A DNA stretch of 10,884 nucleotides from an uncultured Campylobacter sp. (lineage in GTDB: Bacteria; Campylobacterota; Campylobacteria; Campylobacterales; Campylobacteraceae): positions 1 to 10,884 of the forward strand of contig NZ_CALIMW010000195.1 of the NCBI RefSeq assembly GCF_938045405.1. Direction: 5' to 3'. The stretch's first letter is position 1. Every line of letters begins with the position of its first letter. The notes below the pieces were generated by a model that saw only the letters and a program-made list of their open reading frames with translations, was not told the origin of the DNA and searched no databases. The translations under genes were made by a program, and so were the position numbers. Of the stretch, positions 5,717 to 10,884 are shown piece after piece.

Positions 5717-6882
5717 ATTTTATATTTACTCGCCCCGTCGCTTGGCGCGACGAACGAGACCTACGCATGCCTAAAAGGCGCTTTTTGCCGCAGCGCCTTG
5801 CTTCTACAGCCACAAAGACATCGTGGTTTCGCAGCCGCTACGGCGTCTTAGTTTTGTGACCGCCGCGGTATCTTGGTTTTACAACCGCCGCGCGCTTTAA
5901 ATTTAGCGACGCGCGTCAAACAATTTCGCCCAAACCTCGCATATAAATTCGACGTAACTTACCGCAAGCGCGTAAAACCAAGCTCTATCGCGCCGGGGCG
6001 CCTGCAATCGCCCGCTCGAATTTGAGTGCCCGCACGATCGGCGTTGCTTACGGCTCGCGCCGAATATTTCGCGCGCCGCCCGATCCTTCTTGAGCGTGTG
6101 CATATCGCATCGGCTAGCCGCGCCGCTAACGATGCGCACACAACGCGCATGGACAGGGCGGTCTCCAAAACATGAAGCAGCCAGTGAGTATCCGCGATAA
6201 ATTCGCTTCAAAACACAGATGAAAGCGAGTTTTCAGGTACCTGGTGACCCATAAGTGCCGAGCTCTATCTGCGCTGCGCCTCTTTCGGCGAAATTTTACC
6301 GCTACCGCGCCTTTGGGCAAAATTTCACTTCCGCTCGTAATCGGCATTAATCACGCCGCTTGTTTTGTAGCGAAATTTTACCGCTATCCGCAGTCGGCAC
6401 TCAATTGCCGCTCGTTTATCGCAAAACGCCAGCTAGAAACAAAGCCCATTACCCGCTATGCCGCCCTGCTTGTACTCGTTTCCACCGAGCCGCAAATTTT
6501 AAAATTTAACCCGCGCTGCTTTGCGCCAAAATCTCGGCAAAATTTTACTCGCCGCGCTGAGAATTCCGATCTTTTATCCAAAGCCCCGCCTGCTCGCGCA
6601 AAACTCGCGCGATAAATTTTGCACCGCCTTTGTACAACCTCGTTCTAGGCGCGGCGAAATTTATCGCCCTGCTCTGCTGAACAAGCGCCGTTTAAATTCC
6701 GCCTCGAAGCGCGTTTTTAAAATTTCATCAGGTTCACGCCGTATAAGCGTCTTGCGCGGCGTTGCGTAAAATTTTGTCGGGCGATGGGCTCTGCTATCCA
6801 AATTTCGCCCGCAGTGTCCGAAGTGCCGCCCGCGCGCTAAATTTCGCTCGTGCATTAAAATTTCGCGCGCGGCGCTTGCTCG
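5717..6882. other. Long repeat-rich spacer inside the exporter operon
   Basis: About 1.17 kb between the ybhG stop and the ybhF start with no recognisable gene. AAATTT-type cores embedded in GC-rich DNA recur throughout, densest at 6290-6890. Several open frames of 60-120 codons occur on both strands, but they are Arg/Ala/Lys-rich, overlap each other, lack convincing ribosome sites and do not form one continuous minus-strand frame, unlike the spacers flanking ybhS. The lower part (5819-5894) holds a different 25-bp repeat. No clear promoter or terminator is visible by eye. Confidence 0.65.
5819..5894. repeat. 25-bp imperfect tandem repeat, three units
   Basis: Units at about 5819-5843, 5844-5868 and 5869-5894 share the pattern TCTTGGTTTTRCAACCGCCGCGG with substitutions. 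They are directly adjacent, without unique spacers, so this is not a CRISPR array. They carry no AAATTT core and differ from the other repeats of the operon. Confidence 0.6.
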
Positions 6883-7848
6883 TCAAAATTCCACGCTGAT
6901 CGGCTGGCCTAAGCGAAAGCTGCCGTCCTCGTCGCTGAAATCGGCGCGCGCTTCCCACACGAGATCGGCGCGTAGCTCCTCGGTCTGCACCGTGCGGGGC
7001 GTGTACATCGCGGTTTGGCTCACGTAGGCGACCTTTGCGCTCGCGCTAGAGCCGTCCGCGGCGATGATCCGCACGCTCTGTCCGGCACGCAGGAAGCGGA
7101 GCTGATTTTCGCTTAGATAAAATTTCGCGCGCTTGTTTTTTACTTCGCTGAGCTCAAAAACGCCCACGCTGGGTATACTGATGTCGCCGAGCTCCTTAAG
7201 GCGCGCTCTGATCTGCCCGCTAAAGGGCGCTTTTAGCACGCTTTGCGTCTCGATTTGGTAATTCAGATATTTTAGATTTTCCTCGCAGCTTGCCAAATTT
7301 GCGCGGGCGGCGCCGACATCCTCGCCGCGGTAGCCGCTTTGAAGCTGGCGTAGATTAGCCTGCGCGCTTTGCAGCTGGGCTTGCGTGCGCTTCATAGAAT
7401 AAAACGCCTCGTCGATCTGCTGCTTGGACGCGGAGTTGCTTTTGCCTAGGCTCTTGAGGCGCTCGTTCGTCAAAGTAGCGAGCTGTAGGGCGTTTTGCAG
7501 CGCGCTTACGTTCGCCGCTGCCATCTCGATCTCCTCGCTACGAAAGCCGTTTTGTAACTTTTGCAGATTAAATTTAAGCCCGTCGCATCTCGCGATCTGA
7601 ATACGCCTTTGAAAACTCAGATCCGCCGTATCCAGAGCCGCCAAGACGTCGCCAGCCTGCACGAAATCGCCCTCGTCGCGATAAAGTACGCTAATGCGGC
7701 CGCTACGCTCGAAGCTAAGCGAACTCTGCCTGATATCGATGATGCCGTAGGCCTTGTGCGCGACCTCTTCGCGCCTATCGAGATTGAAGTAGATCGCCGC
7801 GGCGAGAGCGGCTAGCGCAAAAACGACGAAAATTAGAAGCCTTTTCAT
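6883..7848 (-). CDS. ybhG: Periplasmic membrane-fusion (HlyD family) protein, YbhG-like
   Basis: Adaptor subunit of the exporter, anchored in the inner membrane and reaching through the periplasm towards an outer-membrane channel. Features of the 321 residues: N-terminal membrane anchor or signal (3-20); first half of the lipoyl-like barrel with SFERSGRI and GDFVQAGDVLAALD (45-73); a long helical hairpin (~80-200) containing a duplicated motif, LQNGFRSEEI (98-107) and LQSGYRGEDV (169-178); second lipoyl half, LKAPFSGQIRARLKELGD (205-222); beta-barrel; and YTPRTVQTEELRADLVW (282-298), a signature shared with E. coli YbhG. Length is close to E. coli YbhG (~330 aa) and, unlike YbhS and YbhF, there is no repeat expansion. 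The ATG at 7848 has AAGG seven bases upstream and a TATAAT -10 about 28 bases upstream. It is the first gene of the operon. Confidence 0.9.
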   Translation of the reverse strand: MKRLLIFVVFALAALAAAIYFNLDRREEVAHKAYGIIDIRQSSLSFERSGRISVLYRDEGDFVQAGDVLAALDTADLSFQRRIQIARCDGLKFNLQKLQNGFRSEEIEMAAANVSALQNALQLATLTNERLKSLGKSNSASKQQIDEAFYSMKRTQAQLQSAQANLRQLQSGYRGEDVGAARANLASCEENLKYLNYQIETQSVLKAPFSGQIRARLKELGDISIPSVGVFELSEVKNKRAKFYLSENQLRFLRAGQSVRIIAADGSSASAKVAYVSQTAMYTPRTVQTEELRADLVWEARADFSDEDGSFRLGQPISVEF

Positions 7849-7873
7849 AGATCGCCTTAAATTTTGATATGCG

Positions 7874-7889
7874 GTTATTATAAAATAAC
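7874..7889 (-). promoter_or_regulatory. ybhG promoter -10 inside an inverted repeat
   Basis: On the minus strand TATAAT (complement of 7877-7882) lies about 28 bases before the ybhG ATG, preceded by T-rich sequence as in Campylobacter sigma70 promoters and without a clear -35. GTTATT (7874-7879) and AATAAC (7884-7889) form a 6-bp inverted repeat with a 4-base centre that includes the -10. A repressor bound there would block the operon. E. coli ybhGFSR is under a TetR-family regulator, but no regulator gene lies in the window, so this role is only inferred. Confidence 0.5.
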
Positions 7890-8147
7890 TTTTCTAATGC
7901 GGCGCTGATATTTGAAGTTCGGGCGGCGATTTTATAAATCGATCGCATTAAATTTGCCGTATTGAATTGATCGCCGCGCTGGTGAGCAATATTTTGGAGC
8001 TTTGGTGGATAAAATTTCATCCTATTCACGCGATTTTAAGCGGTACGGCTTGTAAAATATCGCTACTTTTTGAATTAAAAATTTTAAAATTTTGACGAGG
8101 AGGCGCCACTTTCAAGCGAAGCGTGAAATTTAATAGGGAAATTTAAC

Positions 8148-8176
8148 GAGCTTTAGGCTCGATGAGCCCAGAGCTC
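8148..8176 (-). terminator. Candidate terminator hairpin after flavodoxin
   Basis: GAGCT (8148-8152) pairs with AGCTC (8172-8176) and GGCTC (8156-8160) pairs with GAGCC (8164-8168) around a 3-base loop, separated by a small 3x3 internal loop. It starts about 26 bases beyond the flavodoxin stop. On the minus strand GTTAAATTT follows rather than a pure T-run, so intrinsic termination is plausible but not certain. Confidence 0.5.
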
Positions 8177-8202
8177 GGTCGGTCGCATAAAAATTGAAAT
8201 AT

Positions 8203-8685
8203 TTAAAACTCGCCTTTAACTGCGGCGATCCATTTATCGGCCCTCGCCTGCCAGTGCTCGTCGCCTTTAAAATCGATCGTAAGACCTACGAATTTGCCGT
8301 TTATGAAGGCGCGCGAATGTTTAAATTTATAGCCCTCTGCGCCCCAAGCGCCGATGAGACGAGCCTTTTTAAGCACCGGCAAAAACGCGCTCATACCGCT
8401 GCAAAAATCGCTACCGTGGCGCTCGACGTTACCGACGCCTATGAGCGCGACCTTGCGTCCGTCAAAATCAGTTTTATTCAAAAGCTCCAATTTGTCGTCA
8501 AATTTAGCCTGGATCTGTCCGTCGCCGTGCGTCGAAGCCGCAAAAATAAACGCGCTAGCGCCCGCCAAATCCTCCTCATTTAGCTCTTTGGCCTCCTTGA
8601 TCTCAAAGCCGAGCTTTGAAGCGATATATTCGCTCACGACCTTCGTATCGCCGCCTTTGGTGGCGTAAACTAGTAGTTTTTTCAT
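8203..8685 (-). CDS. fldA: Flavodoxin (FMN-binding electron carrier)
   Basis: A 160-residue cytoplasmic flavodoxin carrying low-potential electrons; in epsilonproteobacteria it serves enzymes such as pyruvate:ferredoxin oxidoreductase. The N-terminal strand MKKLLVYAT leads into the phosphate-binding loop ATKGGDTK (8-15). The loop covering the flavin is AASTHGDG (49-56), and the 90s loop is GVGNVERHGSDFCSGM (83-98), equivalent to GxGDxxxYxDxFCxAM. The aromatic that usually stacks on the flavin there (Tyr) appears to be His90, and the 50s-loop aromatic position holds His53, which may shift the redox potential. The C-terminal helix ends WIAAVKGEF. The ATG has AAGGAGAG just upstream (8691-8696). 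The gene stands alone on the minus strand, diverges from the lipoprotein gene and has a Fur-like box on its promoter. It is short for a flavodoxin but complete. Confidence 0.93.
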   Translation of the reverse strand: MKKLLVYATKGGDTKVVSEYIASKLGFEIKEAKELNEEDLAGASAFIFAASTHGDGQIQAKFDDKLELLNKTDFDGRKVALIGVGNVERHGSDFCSGMSAFLPVLKKARLIGAWGAEGYKFKHSRAFINGKFVGLTIDFKGDEHWQARADKWIAAVKGEF

Positions 8686-8701
8686 TTTCTCTCCTTAAAA
8701 A

Positions 8702-8716
8702 TAAGAATGATTCTAA
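8702..8716 (-). promoter_or_regulatory. Flavodoxin promoter with Fur-box-like palindrome
   Basis: TAAGAAT-G-ATTCTAA is a 7-1-7 near-palindrome that matches the Fur core TGATAAT-N-ATTATCA at five of seven positions in each half. The minus-strand -10 candidate TTGTTAGAAT (TAGAAT = complement of 8710-8715) lies inside it, giving a short leader before the ribosome site at 8691-8696. Iron control of flavodoxin makes biological sense because it replaces ferredoxin when iron is scarce. Binding is inferred, not shown. Confidence 0.5.
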
Positions 8717-8796
8717 CAAAATAAGATAAATTTTGAGTGAAATAAAAATTTTATAAGGCGCCCAGATACGGCAAGATGCCTCGTATACAGCTAATT

Positions 8797-8838
8797 TTAA
8801 GCGGCAGCGAGCCGGTAAATTTTAACGCCGCCGCTTAA
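8797..8838. other. Inverted repeat between divergent genes
   Basis: TTAAGCGGC (8797-8805) and GCCGCTTAA (8830-8838) are perfect 9-bp inverted arms around 24 bases containing an AAATTTT core. It sits upstream of both the flavodoxin and lipoprotein promoters, so termination between them is not needed. It may be a regulatory site or a relic of read-through control. Confidence 0.4.
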
Positions 8839-8860
8839 CCGCTCGTATAAAAATCCATAG

Positions 8861-8892
8861 TATAATGCCGCCCGTAGCTCATTACAAAGGAG
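8861..8892 (+). promoter_or_regulatory. Promoter -10 and ribosome site of the lipoprotein gene
   Basis: TATAAT at 8861-8866, preceded by the AT-rich TATAAAAATCCATAG, is a good Campylobacter-style -10 with no obvious -35. AAAGGAG at 8886-8892 lies five bases before the ATG at 8898. This favours that ATG over an in-frame upstream ATG at 8865, which overlaps the -10 itself. Confidence 0.6.
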
Positions 8893-8897
8893 AAAAC

Positions 8898-9395
8898 ATG
8901 AAGAATTTTACATTATGTTTGATCGCAGCAATGGCGCTTTGCGGCTGCGCGACTCCACAGGATCGATACGGAGGAGATGTTTATGACGCGAGCGAGACGA
9001 ACCGCATGAGACAGAGCGATCGGATCGAGATCGTCGATGTCCTGCCCGCCAAAATCAACGTAGAGCGCTCCGAGGGCAATACGGGTAAAATTTTAGGCGG
9101 CGTCGCGGGCGGCACTACGGGTGCAGTCATCGGGCATAAGCTCGGCAAACATAGCAGCAGTAGGCGTCTAGCCGAAACCGTGGGGCTCATAGGCGGCGCA
9201 GCAGTGGGCGCGGTCGCCGGAGATGCGATCCAAAACTCCCAAAAGACGGTGCAGGGCTCCAACATCATCTACAAACTAAACGGCAAGGAGTACTCATCCG
9301 TGCAAGCCGACCCGCCGTGTAGATTTAAGCGCGGCAAAGCTCTGCTGATCCACACGGGTAGCGAAACGCGGGTGCAGCCGAACTCGGGATGCTAA
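8898..9395 (+). CDS. Glycine-zipper outer-membrane lipoprotein (17-kDa antigen / SlyB-like)
   Basis: A 165-residue predicted lipoprotein. The signal MKNFTLCLIAAMALCGC ends in a lipobox with Cys17 as the lipidated residue, so it should be exported and anchored, probably in the outer membrane. Residues 60-112 form a glycine-zipper pair of hydrophobic stretches, KILGGVAGGTTGAVIGHKLG and VGLIGGAAVGAVAGDAI, the hallmark of the Rickettsia 17-kDa antigen/SlyB superfamily. The C-terminal part (120-165) contains YKLNGKEYSSVQ and two cysteines (141, 165). Related proteins affect envelope integrity; no specific role can be assigned. It has its own promoter and ribosome site and a 26-bp palindrome downstream that may end transcription. 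Confidence 0.85.
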   Translation: MKNFTLCLIAAMALCGCATPQDRYGGDVYDASETNRMRQSDRIEIVDVLPAKINVERSEGNTGKILGGVAGGTTGAVIGHKLGKHSSSRRLAETVGLIGGAAVGAVAGDAIQNSQKTVQGSNIIYKLNGKEYSSVQADPPCRFKRGKALLIHTGSETRVQPNSGC

Positions 9396-9434
9396 TAGAA
9401 CTCGGTATGTTAAATTTAAAGCCGCCCAAAGCTT

Positions 9435-9460
9435 GCGGTGAAATTTTAAAATTTCACCGC
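9435..9460 (+). terminator. Perfect 26-bp palindrome downstream of the lipoprotein gene
   Basis: GCGGTGAAATTTT is followed immediately by its exact reverse complement, giving a perfect palindrome with no spacer, built around the AAATTTTAAAATTT core. In RNA it would fold into an 11-bp stem with a minimal loop about 40 bases after the stop. No T-run follows, so it may be a terminator, a protein-binding site or a REP-like element. Confidence 0.5.
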
Positions 9461-9518
9461 GACGTTTAAATTTAAGAACGGCGAATTCGCGAAATTTAAA
9501 GCAATCTATGAAATTTTA

Positions 9519-9549
9519 AAGGGCGCTAGCTTTGTAAATTTGCGCCCTT
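9519..9549 (+). terminator. GC-rich hairpin upstream of the AT-rich gene pair
   Basis: AAGGGCGC (9519-9526) and GCGCCCTT (9542-9549) form a perfect 8-bp stem with a 15-base loop, followed by GAAATTTTAAAATTTTAAG. It could end transcription from the lipoprotein gene or form a leader structure just before the ribosome site of the next gene (AAGGGG at 9566-9571). Confidence 0.5.
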
Positions 9550-9577
9550 GAAATTTTAAAATTTTAAGGGGATAAAT

Positions 9578-10306
9578 TTGAAAAAGCGTAAGTACGTTTT
9601 ATCGCTGTTAGCTCTGCTTTCAATCGTTTTCGTTATGAAATTTCCTTTTAGCGACGATGCAATTTTAAAAAAATACTTAGACACTACCTTTCTTGATAGA
9701 GTTCGGCGCGATGATAGAGGCGGATTGCCTCCTAAATTTTATATCATAGAAGAAAACCCAACTACGGATGAGATAATGCGAACCTTAAAATTAGTGGTCG
9801 AAAATGACGTAAATAAAACCGCGATTATATCGAAACATCAGTATTTTGAGGGCGGTGGACTGATAGAAAACGTCTCGGTTGAGAGGCTAGAGCCTTTCGA
9901 AGCTTTAAAGAAATATTACACCATAAAAGAGGCTACGAACGACATCGTTAAAGGGGGTGAATGGGAGAATGGTAAACCAACAGAACAATATGTGGATATA
10001 CCTATTAGACAAGCTTTCGCGGTTCTAAGCGCTGACGAGGACCTTGTGGATATCTACGCAAAGGATAGTTTTATCAATAAGAGAAGTTGTATAGAATATA
10101 GAAAAATTTCATTTTACGGCTCTTACGATAACTATGAAGAATACCATAATAAGGTTCTACACTACGGCAGTTATGGTGTTAATAATTTTAAGGAAGAGGT
10201 ATACAACTATATAAGATATATTTTAGATAATAACAATTACGAGGGCTATATAAAGACATTTGGACAAATAGTCAATAATTATTATGTAAATTGCAAGATA
10301 GATTAA
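9578..10306 (+). CDS. Hypothetical secreted or membrane-anchored protein
   Basis: A 242-residue protein I do not recognise. The start is TTG at 9578 with AAGGGG six bases upstream. The N-terminus MKKRKYVLSLLALLSIVFVM is a positively charged signal or single membrane anchor with no lipobox, which places the rest in the periplasm or outside. The body is hydrophilic and mixed alpha/beta by eye. The C-terminal third is very rich in Tyr and Asn (for example YGSYDNYEEYHNKVLHYGSYG, 180-200). Two cysteines (171, 239) could form a disulfide. Codons are clearly more AT-rich than those of the genes to the left, suggesting acquisition or fast evolution. The next gene begins 96 bases downstream on the same strand. 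A periplasmic immunity or accessory protein is one speculative idea; nothing in the sequence proves it. Confidence 0.75.
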   Translation: MKKRKYVLSLLALLSIVFVMKFPFSDDAILKKYLDTTFLDRVRRDDRGGLPPKFYIIEENPTTDEIMRTLKLVVENDVNKTAIISKHQYFEGGGLIENVSVERLEPFEALKKYYTIKEATNDIVKGGEWENGKPTEQYVDIPIRQAFAVLSADEDLVDIYAKDSFINKRSCIEYRKISFYGSYDNYEEYHNKVLHYGSYGVNNFKEEVYNYIRYILDNNNYEGYIKTFGQIVNNYYVNCKID

Positions 10307-10402
10307 GGGCGATAAAAATTCAATCGCATAGTTTTAAAGTAGTTGCGGAAAAACCGCCAAAATCCATGAACACGAATTCTTAAGATACTGAAGGAGGATA
10401 TC

Positions 10403-10884
10403 ATGAAAGAGAATGAAAATATCGTTGAATATGATTTACCGCTAAAAGGCGACTATGCTTTAGATGTTTTGAGTTATTATATCTGGGGCAAAAGTGCCGA
10501 TAAAAAACCCAAGAACGACGAGATAGTAGATGAAAAATATGCAAACAGAAAATACGACAATACATCTATTCAGCTCAATGTTAAAGTTAGCGAATTTATG
10601 AATACATATTTTAAAATTTATAATGCCGATATGTTTATGAAACATATCAACATCGCAACTATACCTATGTTTAATTTATTTTTTGAATGTAAAAATAAAT
10701 TCGGCAACAAAATAGATTTTAAAGATTTTATAGCTAAAAACCCTAGTAAAGTTGAAAATGGCAAATTGAACCTTGATCATAAAGATTTTGTTGAATTATT
10801 CTATAGCTACAGCGGAAAAAAAGATCTCAAAAAAGATCAAATTAAAGAAAGCGCTCAAAAGCCAAACCTTGATTTTTCTATGTA
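10403..10884 (+). CDS. Hypothetical protein, partial (continues past the window)
   Basis: An ATG at 10403 preceded by GAAGGAGG (10390-10397) opens a frame of 160 codons with no stop before the window ends. I do not recognise the family. The product starts MKENENIVEYDLPLKGDYAL without a signal peptide or membrane helix, so it is cytoplasmic or exported by a dedicated machine. It is rich in Lys, Asp, Asn, Phe and Tyr, with one Cys (96). Segments such as EFMNTYFKIYNADMFMKHI (64-82) look helical, and the part near 137-153 (SGKKDLKKDQIKES) is a charged, flexible stretch. AT-rich codon use matches the preceding gene, and 96 bases separate them without a strong terminator, so they may be co-transcribed. 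Confidence 0.75.
   Translation, partial: MKENENIVEYDLPLKGDYALDVLSYYIWGKSADKKPKNDEIVDEKYANRKYDNTSIQLNVKVSEFMNTYFKIYNADMFMKHINIATIPMFNLFFECKNKFGNKIDFKDFIAKNPSKVENGKLNLDHKDFVELFYSYSGKKDLKKDQIKESAQKPNLDFSM

Larger units (their letters stand above)
7849..8202. other. Spacer between flavodoxin and ybhG with AAATTT motifs
   Basis: About 350 bases without a gene. From the flavodoxin side it holds a two-part hairpin (8148-8176), a second weaker hairpin near 8108-8130, an AAAATTTTAAAATTTT block around 8077-8092, and finally the ybhG promoter with its inverted repeat (7874-7889). A minus-strand open frame from 8029 into ybhG lacks a ribosome site and looks like chance. Confidence 0.6.

Noticed and set aside
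5819..5894. Possible CRISPR array
   Set aside because: The 25-bp units are directly adjacent and imperfect, without unique spacers, and no cas gene is nearby.
6244..6615. 123-codon plus-strand frame in the ybhG-ybhF spacer
   Set aside because: Composition is that of repeat DNA (Arg, Ala, Lys, Phe), there is no ribosome site and no family resemblance, and it is antisense to the operon.
8865..8897. Upstream in-frame ATG giving the lipoprotein 11 extra residues
   Set aside because: It overlaps the -10 element and would place a polar leader before the lipoprotein signal; the ATG at 8898 has AAAGGAG at ideal spacing.
10345..10357. GCGG-AAAAA-CCGC hairpin between the last two genes as a terminator
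   Set aside because: Only four base pairs and no T-run; too weak to call.
10460..10645. Minus-strand 61-codon frame
   Set aside because: Shadow of the well-supported plus-strand gene starting at 10403, with no ribosome site.

Overview
The window looks like chromosome from a relatively GC-rich oral-type Campylobacter (C. gracilis/showae/rectus group is my best guess). The basis is the very dense AAATTT / AAATTTTAAAATTT motif in spacers and coding sequence, promoters with a TATAAT-like -10 and no clear -35, the gene types and the codon use. The first ~0.8 kb differs: no repeats of this kind, high GC, and the C-terminus of an FtsX-type ABC permease resembling those of Bifidobacteriaceae/Actinobacteria. 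It meets the Campylobacter-like sequence near a HindIII-type AAGCTT at 816-821, so a chimeric contig or clone is a serious possibility, with horizontal transfer as the alternative.

Layout. 1-398: no convincing gene. 399-1376 (-): one open frame whose first ~185 codons are repeat-derived and whose last ~136 codons are the foreign permease fragment. 1373-7848 (-): a YbhGFSR-type exporter operon. Its order of transcription is membrane-fusion protein YbhG (6883-7848), a 1.17-kb repeat-rich spacer, double ATPase YbhF (3806-5704), a 288-codon repeat-built ORF (2953-3819), permease YbhS (1373-2956), then the start of the next ORF, where YbhR would be expected but is not present. 8203-8685 (-): flavodoxin, with a Fur-box-like palindrome on its promoter. 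8898-9395 (+): glycine-zipper lipoprotein. 9396-9577: palindromes and AAATTT repeats. 9578-10306 (+) and 10403-10884 (+, runs off the edge): two AT-richer genes of unknown function, probably an accessory pair.

How it fits together. YbhF would energise a YbhS/YbhR membrane pair, with YbhG bridging the periplasm to an outer-membrane channel (a TolC-like partner is not in the window). The most unusual feature is that one family of short AAATTT-centred repeats has expanded throughout this operon. It sits between genes, inside the linker joining the two YbhF ATPase domains (24-bp x 4), and inside the periplasmic domain of YbhS (about 154 extra Gly/Ser/Asn-rich residues). Between ybhF and ybhS the repeats form a fully open frame that overlaps the stop of one gene and shares an ATGA with the start of the next. 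Translation could therefore continue across the expansion. This is the main candidate for a previously undescribed phenomenon here.
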